From assembly GCA_023435545.1 (NCBI GenBank), contig JAEYRQ010000423.1:1-5740 (forward strand): a stretch of 5,740 bases of DNA, read 5' to 3'. The notes under the pieces were generated by a model. It did not search any database. It was not told the DNA's origin and saw nothing but the letters and a program-made list of their open reading frames with translations. The position numbers and the translations under genes are program-made. Shown piece after piece: positions 1 through 5,740 of this stretch. The stretch comes from Pseudomonadota bacterium (GTDB lineage Bacteria > Pseudomonadota > Alphaproteobacteria > Rhizobiales > Tepidamorphaceae). Each line of letters begins with the position of its first letter. The stretch's first letter is position 1.

Positions 1-903
1 CCCTGGACCGAGGCGCACGGCACGACCTTCGTCTGGAAGAACGGCCTCAGCTTCGAGCCGCTCGTCATCGCCCAGCGTCGCCGGCCGCAGTGGGACCTCA
101 TCCACCAGAACCAGAACACCGCGAGCCAGCTCGGCGCGCTCGATGCGATCATCGAATGGAAGGAGGAGGACCTTCCCAATCTGAAGAACATCCACCCCTC
201 GTTCCGCTATCCGCATCTGGCGGGCAAGGTGCACACGCCCTACGGGCTGGTGGTCAACACCTCGAAGATCACCAAGCCGGTGACCAAGTGGGCGGACATG
301 TGGGACCCGGAGTTCAAGGGCAAGGTCGGATTCCCGGACTGGGGCTGGATGGGCCAGGAAGTGTTCCACGCAATCAACCAGATAAATGGCGGCACCCCCG
401 ATAACGTCGATCCCGGCATCGAGAAGATGACGGCGCTGTACGCGGACGGGGGTGCGATCACCCTCGACAATGTCGAGCACACCAAGCAGATGCTGGTCGC
501 GGAGGAGGTGTGGATCGCTCCCTATTTTAGCGCCCGCGCCGAGCAGGCGAAGGAGGCCGGCGCGCCGGTCGAGTTCGTCGTGCCGGAGGAGGGAGGACTG
601 AGCTTCATCTTCAACACCTCCATCATCTCGGGCCGTCCCGACGAGAGCCGGGAGACCGCGCTCGCCTTCGTCGACACGACGCTGGATGCCGAGAAGCAGA
701 TCGAGTTCTCGCGCCTCACCGGCTATCCGCCGACAAACATCGAGGCGATGAAGAACCTGCCGCCGGACCTGAAGAAGCTGGAACTCTCGGATGCCGACGT
801 GGAGGCATTCGGCCGGCTGCAGCGCGACTTCGACTACATGGCCATGTTTGCCTTCCGCGATCAGATCCGCGACCGCTGGAACAAGGAGGTGCTGGGTTCC
901 TGA
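1..903 (+). CDS. ABC transporter substrate-binding protein, spermidine/putrescine (PotD/PotF) class, 5'-truncated
   Basis: This is the periplasmic ligand-binding subunit that would deliver a solute to the importer encoded just downstream. The frame is open from base 1 to the TGA at 901-903, giving 300 visible residues. Family members usually have about 340-370, so the signal peptide and first strands of lobe 1 are missing. The GTG at 229 is an internal valine and not the start, because the reading frame upstream of it also reads as family-like sequence (PQWDLIHQNQ near residues 30-39, DLPNL near 59-63, then PYGLVVNTSKI at 80-90). Later parts fit a type-2 periplasmic binding fold: WADMWDPEFKGKVGFPDW near residues 97-114, a VWIAPYFSARA hinge-side segment, and a C-terminal helical part that includes LTGYPPTN. 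The ATPase follows after 30 bases. The ligand is not determined: this class also includes binding proteins for other amines, organic acids and iron. The class is secure and the substrate is open. Confidence 0.93.
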   Translation, partial: PWTEAHGTTFVWKNGLSFEPLVIAQRRRPQWDLIHQNQNTASQLGALDAIIEWKEEDLPNLKNIHPSFRYPHLAGKVHTPYGLVVNTSKITKPVTKWADMWDPEFKGKVGFPDWGWMGQEVFHAINQINGGTPDNVDPGIEKMTALYADGGAITLDNVEHTKQMLVAEEVWIAPYFSARAEQAKEAGAPVEFVVPEEGGLSFIFNTSIISGRPDESRETALAFVDTTLDAEKQIEFSRLTGYPPTNIEAMKNLPPDLKKLELSDADVEAFGRLQRDFDYMAMFAFRDQIRDRWNKEVLGS

Positions 904-933
904 CCCGGCCGCCTCGAACGGGAACGCAAGGGC

Positions 934-2043
934 ATGGCGGATGCTGTCCTCGTACTCGAGGGCGTGGGCAAGAGCTTCGGCTCGACCCGCGCCCTCGGGC
1001 CGGTCGACTTCTCGGTCGAGAAGGGCGAACTGTTTACCCTTCTCGGCCCCTCCGGCTGCGGCAAGACCACGACGCTGCACATCATCGCCGGCCTGGTAGA
1101 GCCCAGCGAGGGACGGCTGGTCATGGAGGGGCGCGACATCACCGCGCTCGAGCCGCCGCAGCGCGACATGGGGCTCGTCTTTCAGAACTACGCGCTGTTT
1201 CCGCACAAGACGGTGTTCGACAACGTCGCCTTCGGCCTGAGGATGCGCAAGGTGCCGCGCGAGGAGATCCGGCAGAGGGTCGCCCGTGTCCTTGACGTCG
1301 TCGGCCTGCCTGGCGTCGAGGGCCGCTACCCGCATCAGCTTTCCGGCGGCCAGCGCCAGCGCGTCGCGGTTGCCCGCGCGGTGGTGATCGAGCCGAGGAT
1401 GCTGCTGCTCGACGAGCCGCTGTCCAACCTCGACGCCGTCTTGCGCAAGCGGATGCGGGTTGAGTTGCGTGAGATCCAGCAGCGGCTCGACATCACCACG
1501 ATCTTCGTCACCCACGACCAGGACGAAGCCTTCGAGATGTCCGACCGGGTCATCCTGCTCAACCGGGGGCAGATCGAGCAGATCGGATCGCCGGAAGACC
1601 TCTACGACCGGCCGGCGAGCCGCTTCGCCGCCGAGTTCATCGGCGAGACCAATCTGATCGAGGGCAGGGTGGCGCAGGCCAACGGTGCCTCGGTGCTGGT
1701 CGAGGTGGCCGGCGGCGTCCGCGTCCCGGCGCCCAAGACGGCCACCGGCCCGGCGGCGGGTGAGGACGCCTACCTGATGGTGCGCCCCGAACGCATCGAG
1801 GTGAGCGCCGAGAAGCCGGCGGACGGCGCGATCGAGGCCACTATCGTCAAGCGGGTGTTCTCCGGCGACATGATCGCGCTGACGCTGGCGACCGCGGCCG
1901 GCATGGAGATGGTGACGCGCAAGCCCAGCATCGCGCGCTACCGCGACCTTGCGCCCGGTACGCGCGTCTGGGTCGCGCTCGAGGACTGCCGGGTGCTTCC
2001 GCGAGGCGATCGCGCCTCCGACGCGCAGGGGCGGGCGCCATGA
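934..2043 (+). CDS. ABC transporter ATP-binding protein, PotA-like, with C-terminal TOBE region
   Basis: This is the cytoplasmic ATPase that powers the importer, acting as a dimer below the two permeases. It is complete at 369 residues, the normal length for the PotA/UgpC/FbpC group. Nucleotide-binding motifs are intact and in order: Walker A GPSGCGKT at 38-45, Q-loop Q84 in VFQNYALFPH, signature LSGGQ at 136-140, Walker B MLLLDE at 156-161, D-loop SNLD at 164-167 and the switch histidine H194 in VTHDQDEA. From about residue 240 to 357 the sequence fits the regulatory TOBE region, including the typical VRPERI at 283-288. The ATG at 934 is the only usual start codon between it and the in-frame stop at 901-903. 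CGGGAA at 919-924 is a plausible ribosome site nine bases upstream. The stop overlaps the next start as ATGA at 2040-2043, implying translational coupling. The subfamily is clear. PotA is an analogy and not a demonstrated substrate. Confidence 0.97.
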   Translation: MADAVLVLEGVGKSFGSTRALGPVDFSVEKGELFTLLGPSGCGKTTTLHIIAGLVEPSEGRLVMEGRDITALEPPQRDMGLVFQNYALFPHKTVFDNVAFGLRMRKVPREEIRQRVARVLDVVGLPGVEGRYPHQLSGGQRQRVAVARAVVIEPRMLLLDEPLSNLDAVLRKRMRVELREIQQRLDITTIFVTHDQDEAFEMSDRVILLNRGQIEQIGSPEDLYDRPASRFAAEFIGETNLIEGRVAQANGASVLVEVAGGVRVPAPKTATGPAAGEDAYLMVRPERIEVSAEKPADGAIEATIVKRVFSGDMIALTLATAAGMEMVTRKPSIARYRDLAPGTRVWVALEDCRVLPRGDRASDAQGRAP

Positions 2044-2894
2044 CGAGGGGCGAGCGCGTCTTCCCAACGCTGATGCTGGCGCCGATCAGCATCCTCTACC
2101 TCTTGTTCCTGCTCGCGCCGATCTCGTTCTTCCTGGCGATGAGCATGTTCCGCTACGACGCCTTCGATCTCTACGTGCCGACGCTGACCGGCGAGAACTT
2201 CGAGCGGCTCGTCGCCGACACCTACTATCGCAACATCATTCTGAGGACGCTGAAGATCGCCTTCCTGACCGCGGTCTTCAGCCTGCTGCTCGGCTATCCG
2301 CTGGCCTATTTCCTCGCCCGCACGAAGTCCGCCTGGCGCGGCGTGCTGATGTTCCTGGTCATAGCGCCGCTGATGAGCGGCGTGATCGTGCGCACCTACG
2401 GCTGGATCGTGCTTCTCGGCGGCGACGGGGCGATCAACCGCGCGCTCCTGTGGACCGGGCTGATCTCAGAACCGCTGCGCATCCTCAATACCGAGGCGGC
2501 GGTACTGATCGCGCTCGTCCACATCCTGATGCCCTACATGGTGTTCCCGCTGTTCTCCTCGCTGGCCAGCCAGGACCCGGATGTCGAACGCGCGGCGGGC
2601 ACGCTGGGGGCAGGGCGCATCCGCACCTTCGTCGAGGTGACGCTGCCGCTCAGCCGGGCCGGCATCGTCATGGGGTCGGCGCTGGTGTTCACGCTGGCCG
2701 CCGGCGCCGTCGTCACGCCCGCGCTGCTCGGCGGCAAGGACGTGCAGATGCTCGGCCAGCAGATCTACGACCTGGTGCTGTCGACGCTGAACTGGCCGCT
2801 TGCGTCCGCCGTCGCCTCGGTGCTGGTCGCCTGCCAATTCATGATCATCATCCTGTATTTCCGGGCGGGCAAGCGGAAGGCGGCGCAGGCATGA
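2040..2894 (+). CDS. ABC transporter permease, PotB/PotH-like (first permease)
   Basis: This is an inner-membrane subunit forming half of the translocation channel. It has 284 residues, normal for the family. About six hydrophobic segments are visible near residues 10-37, 70-93, 101-125, 152-175, 208-232 and 253-275, with a basic tail (RAGKRK). The ATPase-docking EAA loop lies at about 183-205: ERAAGTLGAG followed by VTLPLS, with E183, A185, A186, G190 and the L-P pair at 202-203 matching the consensus of binding-protein-dependent permeases. The stretch RNIILRTLKIA at 64-74 is the usual start of the conserved domain in the PotB type. The start ATG overlaps the ATPase stop (ATGA), with the purine-rich stretch AGGGGCGGG just upstream. 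The end overlaps the start of the second permease in the same way. The ordering ATPase, PotB type, PotC type matches classical polyamine-class operons. Confidence 0.96.
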   Translation: MTRGERVFPTLMLAPISILYLLFLLAPISFFLAMSMFRYDAFDLYVPTLTGENFERLVADTYYRNIILRTLKIAFLTAVFSLLLGYPLAYFLARTKSAWRGVLMFLVIAPLMSGVIVRTYGWIVLLGGDGAINRALLWTGLISEPLRILNTEAAVLIALVHILMPYMVFPLFSSLASQDPDVERAAGTLGAGRIRTFVEVTLPLSRAGIVMGSALVFTLAAGAVVTPALLGGKDVQMLGQQIYDLVLSTLNWPLASAVASVLVACQFMIIILYFRAGKRKAAQA

Positions 2895-3733
2895 GCACGG
2901 CGACCGCGCACGCGCCGACTGTCGCGCCGGCGCCCCACCGGTGGCGCGGCTACCTGCGCCGGCTCGGTATCGGGATCGTCATCACCGCGATCTATGCGTT
3001 CCTGCTGGTGCCGATCCTGATCATCGTCTTCTCCTCGTTCAATCCGACGACGGCCAACACCTTCCCGCCGCAGGGCTTCTCGCTGCGCTGGTACCAGGCA
3101 TTCCTCGACAGCCGCGGCTTCGTCTCGGCCTTCAGGTTCTCGGTTGTGCTGGGGCTGATCGCCGCCGTACTGGCGACCGTGATCGGCTTCCTCACCGCCT
3201 ATGGAATCGTCCGGTTCATGAAGCGGGGCCGGGAGCTGGGCCAGTCGCTGGCGATGCTGCCGGTGATGATCCCGCACATCCTGATCTCGATCTCGCTCTT
3301 GCTGCTGCTGACCATCATTCCGTTCCCGGAACTGGGCGGGCTGATCGTCGGGCACACGATGATCTGCCTGCCGTTCACGGTGGCGGGCATCATCGCCAGC
3401 CTGGAGGGAGTCGACGAGCAGCTCGAACTCGCCGCGCTGACGCTCGGCGCCTCGCGGGCGCGGGTGCTGTGGGAGGTGGTGATCCCGCTCACCGCTCCTG
3501 GCATCCTGTCGGCGCTGATCTTCGCCTTCATCGTTTCCTTCGGCGATGTCTACATCGCCCTGTTCCTGTCGGGGCCGGGGATGACGACACTGCCGATCGA
3601 GATCTTCTCCTACATGCAGTGGGAGAGCACCCCCGTCGTCGCCGCCATCACCACCGTCCAGATCCTGCTGATCGTGCTGCTCGGTCTCGTCATCGAGCGG
3701 TTGGTAGGACTTCGTCAGGTGATGCGCGTCTAG
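2891..3733 (+). CDS. ABC transporter permease, PotC/PotI-like (second permease)
   Basis: This is the partner inner-membrane subunit. The start chosen is the ATG at 2891, which overlaps the preceding stop as ATGA (2891-2894) and has GGAAGG at 2875-2880 ten bases upstream. The frame stays open much further left, into the first permease and the ATPase, but that upstream reading has no family resemblance. This start gives 280 residues, the usual PotC length. The Ala/Pro-rich cytoplasmic N-terminus (1-25) is followed by hydrophobic segments near 27-50, 82-107, 118-143, 149-172, 201-226 and 248-270. The EAA loop is at about 179-200 (ELAALTLGAS followed by EVVIPLT), with E179, A181, A182, G186 and P199. 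SFGDVYIALFLSGPG at 216-230 followed by TTLPIEIF is characteristic of the PotC side. TAG ends it at 3731-3733, and no terminator-like hairpin separates it from the hydrolase genes. Confidence 0.96.
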   Translation: MSTATAHAPTVAPAPHRWRGYLRRLGIGIVITAIYAFLLVPILIIVFSSFNPTTANTFPPQGFSLRWYQAFLDSRGFVSAFRFSVVLGLIAAVLATVIGFLTAYGIVRFMKRGRELGQSLAMLPVMIPHILISISLLLLLTIIPFPELGGLIVGHTMICLPFTVAGIIASLEGVDEQLELAALTLGASRARVLWEVVIPLTAPGILSALIFAFIVSFGDVYIALFLSGPGMTTLPIEIFSYMQWESTPVVAAITTVQILLIVLLGLVIERLVGLRQVMRV

Positions 3734-3760
3734 TGACGGCCGGACAACATCAACTGGGCG

Positions 3761-3766
3761 AGGGAG
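3761..3766 (+). promoter_or_regulatory. ribosome binding site of the first hydrolase gene
   Basis: AGGGAG lies ten bases upstream of the ATG at 3777 and is the clearest Shine-Dalgarno-like sequence in the window. It sits in the only gap of more than 30 bases between genes (3734-3776, 43 bases). The gap shows no stable inverted repeat with a T run and no convincing promoter boxes. This suggests read-through from the transporter genes with independent translation initiation. A weak promoter cannot be excluded by eye. Confidence 0.7.
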
Positions 3767-3776
3767 CAACGCGCCG

Positions 3777-4757
3777 ATGAAGGAAATACGCGTGGGAACC
3801 GCCGTCTCGACCGCCCCGGGGCGGACGGACGGGACGCTGAACATCGGCGCGCTGCCGGACGGGTCGCCGGTCGACATCCCGGTCACGATTATCCGCGGGC
3901 AGAACGACGGCCCGGTGCTGTGGCTTCACGGCTGCGTGCACGGCGACGAGTATTGCGGGACCTACATCATCCACGGCCTCGTCCGCTCGCTCAGGCCGGA
4001 AATGGTCAGCGGCACGGTCGTCGCCCTTCCGGCGCTGAACCTCACCGCGTTCCGCAAGAACCAGCGGATGAGCCCGTTCGAGGGCTTCGGCGGCGGCGAC
4101 CTAAACCGCTGTTTTCCCGGCAGGGTCGACGGCTCGGTCACCGAGCAGATGGGCTATTCGATCTACCATCCGCTGAAGCAGCACGCGGACTATCTCATCG
4201 ACTTCCATACCGCCTTCACGCCCGACACGCGCTGGGCGCTGTTTACCGCCTATGGCGGCGAAGTGACCGAGAAGGCGGAGCGGATGGCGCGCGCCTTCGG
4301 CTACCGTGACACGCTGCCGGCGCCAGCCGACCTGCTGGTCGGCTCGGCGATGAACAACGCCGGGCGCGACGGCATCCCGACGCTGATCGTTGAGGCCGGC
4401 GGCATGGGACCGAACTTCTCGCATGCGACCGTCGCCGATGCGGTGGAGCGGCTGCACAACGTCATGCGCGCGCTGGAGATGCTGGGCGGCAAGCTGGTCG
4501 ACCACGGGCCGATGACGTTCTTCTCCAACTTTGCCTGGGTCTGCGCCACCAAGGCGGGTCTCTACCAGCGGCTGGTGACGTGCGGCGAGGAGATTGCCGC
4601 CGGCCAGACCATCGGGCGCTACTTCGACGTGTTCGGCGAGCCCGCCGGCGAGGCGAAGGCGCCGAAGGCCGGCGTCGTGCTCGCCACCCATCCCGGTCCG
4701 GTGATGGCGCGCGGCGAAACCCTCATCCATATCGGCCTCGATCCGCGCCCGGCGTGA
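3777..4757 (+). CDS. succinylglutamate desuccinylase/aspartoacylase (AstE/AspA) family zinc deacylase, copy 1
   Basis: This is a predicted cytoplasmic zinc amidohydrolase of 326 residues with no signal peptide. The M14-like catalytic fold is supported by H55 and E58 (HGDE, first two zinc ligands), H144 in IDFHTA (third ligand), D108-N110-R111 in DLNRCFPG (substrate-carboxylate binding motif), R97 upstream in KNQRMSP, and E206 in IVEAGG (proposed general base). From about residue 255 the spacing of glycines (GLYQRLVTCGE, AAGQTIG, ATHPGPVMARGETLIHI) fits the C-terminal beta-barrel domain seen in this superfamily. The predicted-deacylase group (COG3608 type), which includes the ectoine-pathway enzyme DoeB, resembles it most. 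Family members hydrolyse N-acyl amino acids, but the substrate here is unknown. It follows the transporter by 43 bases and precedes its paralog by 26. Cysteines at 53, 60 and 112 flank the metal and substrate motifs. The family is confident; the exact reaction is inference. Confidence 0.93.
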   Translation: MKEIRVGTAVSTAPGRTDGTLNIGALPDGSPVDIPVTIIRGQNDGPVLWLHGCVHGDEYCGTYIIHGLVRSLRPEMVSGTVVALPALNLTAFRKNQRMSPFEGFGGGDLNRCFPGRVDGSVTEQMGYSIYHPLKQHADYLIDFHTAFTPDTRWALFTAYGGEVTEKAERMARAFGYRDTLPAPADLLVGSAMNNAGRDGIPTLIVEAGGMGPNFSHATVADAVERLHNVMRALEMLGGKLVDHGPMTFFSNFAWVCATKAGLYQRLVTCGEEIAAGQTIGRYFDVFGEPAGEAKAPKAGVVLATHPGPVMARGETLIHIGLDPRPA

Positions 4758-4770
4758 TCGGCAGCATGTC

Positions 4771-4780
4771 GGGAACAGGA
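4771..4780 (+). promoter_or_regulatory. ribosome binding site deciding the start of the second hydrolase
   Basis: GGGAACAGGA offers two weak Shine-Dalgarno-like cores: GGGA, nine bases from the ATG at 4784, and AGGA, three bases from it. An in-frame ATG also exists at 4766 and would add six residues (MSGTGS). It has no purine-rich site at a good distance, and the ribosome-site-like bases would then lie inside the coding region. The 4784 start also makes both hydrolase paralogs align from residue 1 without a gap. Confidence 0.55.
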
Positions 4781-4783
4781 TCC

Positions 4784-5740
4784 ATGAACGACATCGAAAT
4801 CGGAAGTGCACGCACCAGCGGCCCCGGCAGGGCGACCGGCTACCTGAGGCTCGCGGACTATCCCGACGGCACGCCGATGGCGACGCCGGTGATCATCATA
4901 ACCGGGGCGAGGCCCGGCAAGACGATGTGGATGCACGGCTGCGTCCACGGCAACGAGTATTGCGGCACCTTCACCATCCACGAGGTGCTGCGCGGCCTCG
5001 ATCCCGAAAGCCTGTCGGGCCGCATCGTTGCCTTCCCGGCGCTGAACGTCACGGCCTTCCACAAGAACCAGCGGATGAGCCCGTTCGAGGGCTATGGCGG
5101 CGGCGACATGAACCGCTGCTTTCCGGGCGTCGACGGCGGGGCGCTGACCCAGCAGATGGCCTTCCACGTCTACAAGCACCTCAAGCAGCACGCCGACTTC
5201 CTGATCGACTTTCACACGGCGATGACGCCCGATGTCAGCTGGGCGCTCTATGCTGACTACGAGGGCGAGGTCGGCGAGACCGGCCGCGAGATCGCGCGCG
5301 CCTTCGGCTACCGCGACACGCTCGGCACGCCGCCAGGGATGCTTGCCGGATCGGCGCTGATGACAGCGGGTGCCGATGGCATCCCGGCGTTCATCATCGA
5401 GGCGGGCGGCAAGGCTCAGGGCTTCACCATGGAAACTGTCCGCGACGCGGCGGAGCGGCTGCGCAACGTCATGCGGGCGATGGGGATGCTGGAGGGTGCG
5501 GTCACCGACTACGGTCCGATCGCCGATTTCGCCGAGTTTGCCTGGGTACACGCGCCTCGGGGCGGACTGTTCAGGCCGGTGGTCAAATGCGGCGACCGGC
5601 TGGAGTCGGGCGCGACGCTCGGCCATTTCTACGACCTCCACGGCAATTCCGACGGCCAGGCCGAGAGTCCCTACGAAGGCACGGTGCTGGCCATCCATCC
5701 TGGTCCGATCATGACCAACGGTGAAACACTGGTGCATATC
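4784..5740 (+). CDS. AstE/AspA family zinc deacylase, copy 2, 3'-truncated by window end
   Basis: This is a paralog of the preceding gene, with 319 codons visible, no stop before the edge and no internal stop. Copy 1 ends seven residues beyond the equivalent position, so little is probably missing. All family residues fall at the same numbers: H55 and E58 (HGNE), R97, D108-N110-R111 (DMNRCFPG), H144 in IDFHTA and E206 in IIEAGG. The C-terminal barrel-like part (GGLFRPVVKCGD, ATLGHFYDLHG, AIHPGPIMTNGETLVHI) is also kept. A residue-by-residue hand count gives 176 identities in 319 positions (about 55%) with no insertion or deletion. Position 57 next to the zinc ligand is Asn here and Asp in copy 1, and position 93 is His here and Arg in copy 1. 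Copy 2 is thus probably a working enzyme with a related, perhaps different, substrate. The two products could also form a heteromer. Neither idea is shown by the sequence. Confidence 0.92.
   Translation, partial: MNDIEIGSARTSGPGRATGYLRLADYPDGTPMATPVIIITGARPGKTMWMHGCVHGNEYCGTFTIHEVLRGLDPESLSGRIVAFPALNVTAFHKNQRMSPFEGYGGGDMNRCFPGVDGGALTQQMAFHVYKHLKQHADFLIDFHTAMTPDVSWALYADYEGEVGETGREIARAFGYRDTLGTPPGMLAGSALMTAGADGIPAFIIEAGGKAQGFTMETVRDAAERLRNVMRAMGMLEGAVTDYGPIADFAEFAWVHAPRGGLFRPVVKCGDRLESGATLGHFYDLHGNSDGQAESPYEGTVLAIHPGPIMTNGETLVHI

Larger units (their letters stand above)
3777..5740 (+). repeat. tandem gene duplication (two direct, diverged hydrolase copies)
   Basis: Two genes of the same family lie head to tail with equivalent codons offset by exactly 1007 bases. 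Protein identity is about 55% over 319 gapless positions, so the duplication is old or the pair was acquired already diverged. The strongest DNA match is a 32-base perfect block, 4055-4086 against 5062-5093, coding for KNQRMSPFEG. There are no flanking mobile-element sequences in the window. Confidence 0.9.

Noticed and set aside
229..903. A short binding protein starting at the GTG at 229
   Set aside because: The frame is open to base 1 and the upstream residues look like the same family. The protein is cut by the window edge and does not start internally.
1949..2890. A possible long N-terminal extension of the second permease (open frame from 1949, 594 codons)
   Set aside because: The part before 2891 is out of frame with the ATPase and first permease, which are clearly real, and is an R/A/P-rich shadow. 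A normal-length permease begins at the ATGA overlap at 2891.
3734..3776. A terminator or promoter between the transporter and hydrolase genes
   Set aside because: No inverted repeat with a T tract and no convincing -35/-10 pair is visible. Only a ribosome binding site can be supported.
2941..3780. A plus-strand frame of 279 codons overlapping the second permease
   Set aside because: It is an alternative frame of the permease with R/A/D/H-rich composition and no domain, while the permease frame has six membrane segments and the EAA loop.
2765..3886. A 373-codon open frame on the minus strand opposite the second permease and the start of the first hydrolase
   Set aside because: The conceptual protein is made of low-complexity R/D/E/Q/H-rich sequence with no recognisable domain. 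It is what GC-rich DNA gives opposite a hydrophobic gene, and the plus-strand gene is unambiguous.
4619..5737. A 372-codon open frame on the minus strand opposite the second hydrolase
   Set aside because: It is a shadow of the plus-strand hydrolase. The antisense frame at 4101-4811 shows similar repeated composition (such as VAEGARxL) simply because the two sense genes are paralogs. It does not represent a conserved antisense protein.
1..5740. Defence system, mobile element, CRISPR array or RNA gene
   Set aside because: Reading both strands showed no short spaced repeats, terminal inverted repeats, transposase or nuclease motifs, tRNA-like cloverleaf or rRNA sequence. The gene content is fully explained by a transporter and two enzymes.

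Overview
The window is GC-rich and wholly coding on the + strand. It looks like one operon-like cluster from a free-living proteobacterium. The base composition, codon use and gene pairing suggest an alphaproteobacterium, perhaps of the Rhizobiales/Hyphomicrobiales, but this is inferred from style and not from a marker gene. No RNA gene, insertion sequence, CRISPR array, phage gene or defence gene is visible.

Layout: (1) 1-903 is the 3' part of a periplasmic solute-binding protein of the spermidine/putrescine (PotD/PotF) class, with its start and signal peptide outside the window. (2) 934-2043 is the transporter ATPase (PotA-like, complete, with a C-terminal TOBE region). (3) 2040-2894 and (4) 2891-3733 are the two inner-membrane permeases (PotB/PotH-like and PotC/PotI-like). 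The ATPase and permeases are joined by two successive ATGA stop/start overlaps. (5) 3777-4757 and (6) 4784-5740 are two tandem paralogous zinc hydrolases of the succinylglutamate desuccinylase/aspartoacylase (AstE/AspA, M14-like) superfamily. The second runs off the right edge with probably only a few C-terminal residues missing.

How the genes may work together: the first four encode a complete ABC importer (binding protein, ATPase, two permeases). The last two encode cytoplasmic enzymes whose family usually removes an acyl group from an N-acyl amino acid or a related amide. The simplest reading is an import-and-deacylate catabolic module: the importer brings in an acylated (or polyamine-like) nitrogen compound and one or both hydrolases release the amine. 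The substrate cannot be read from the sequence.

The most notable point is the hydrolase pair. It aligns without a gap over all 319 shared residues at about 55% identity (hand count). Both copies keep every expected zinc and catalytic residue, and they differ at some positions next to the active site, which suggests duplication followed by specialisation. The rest of the window is ordinary transporter sequence.
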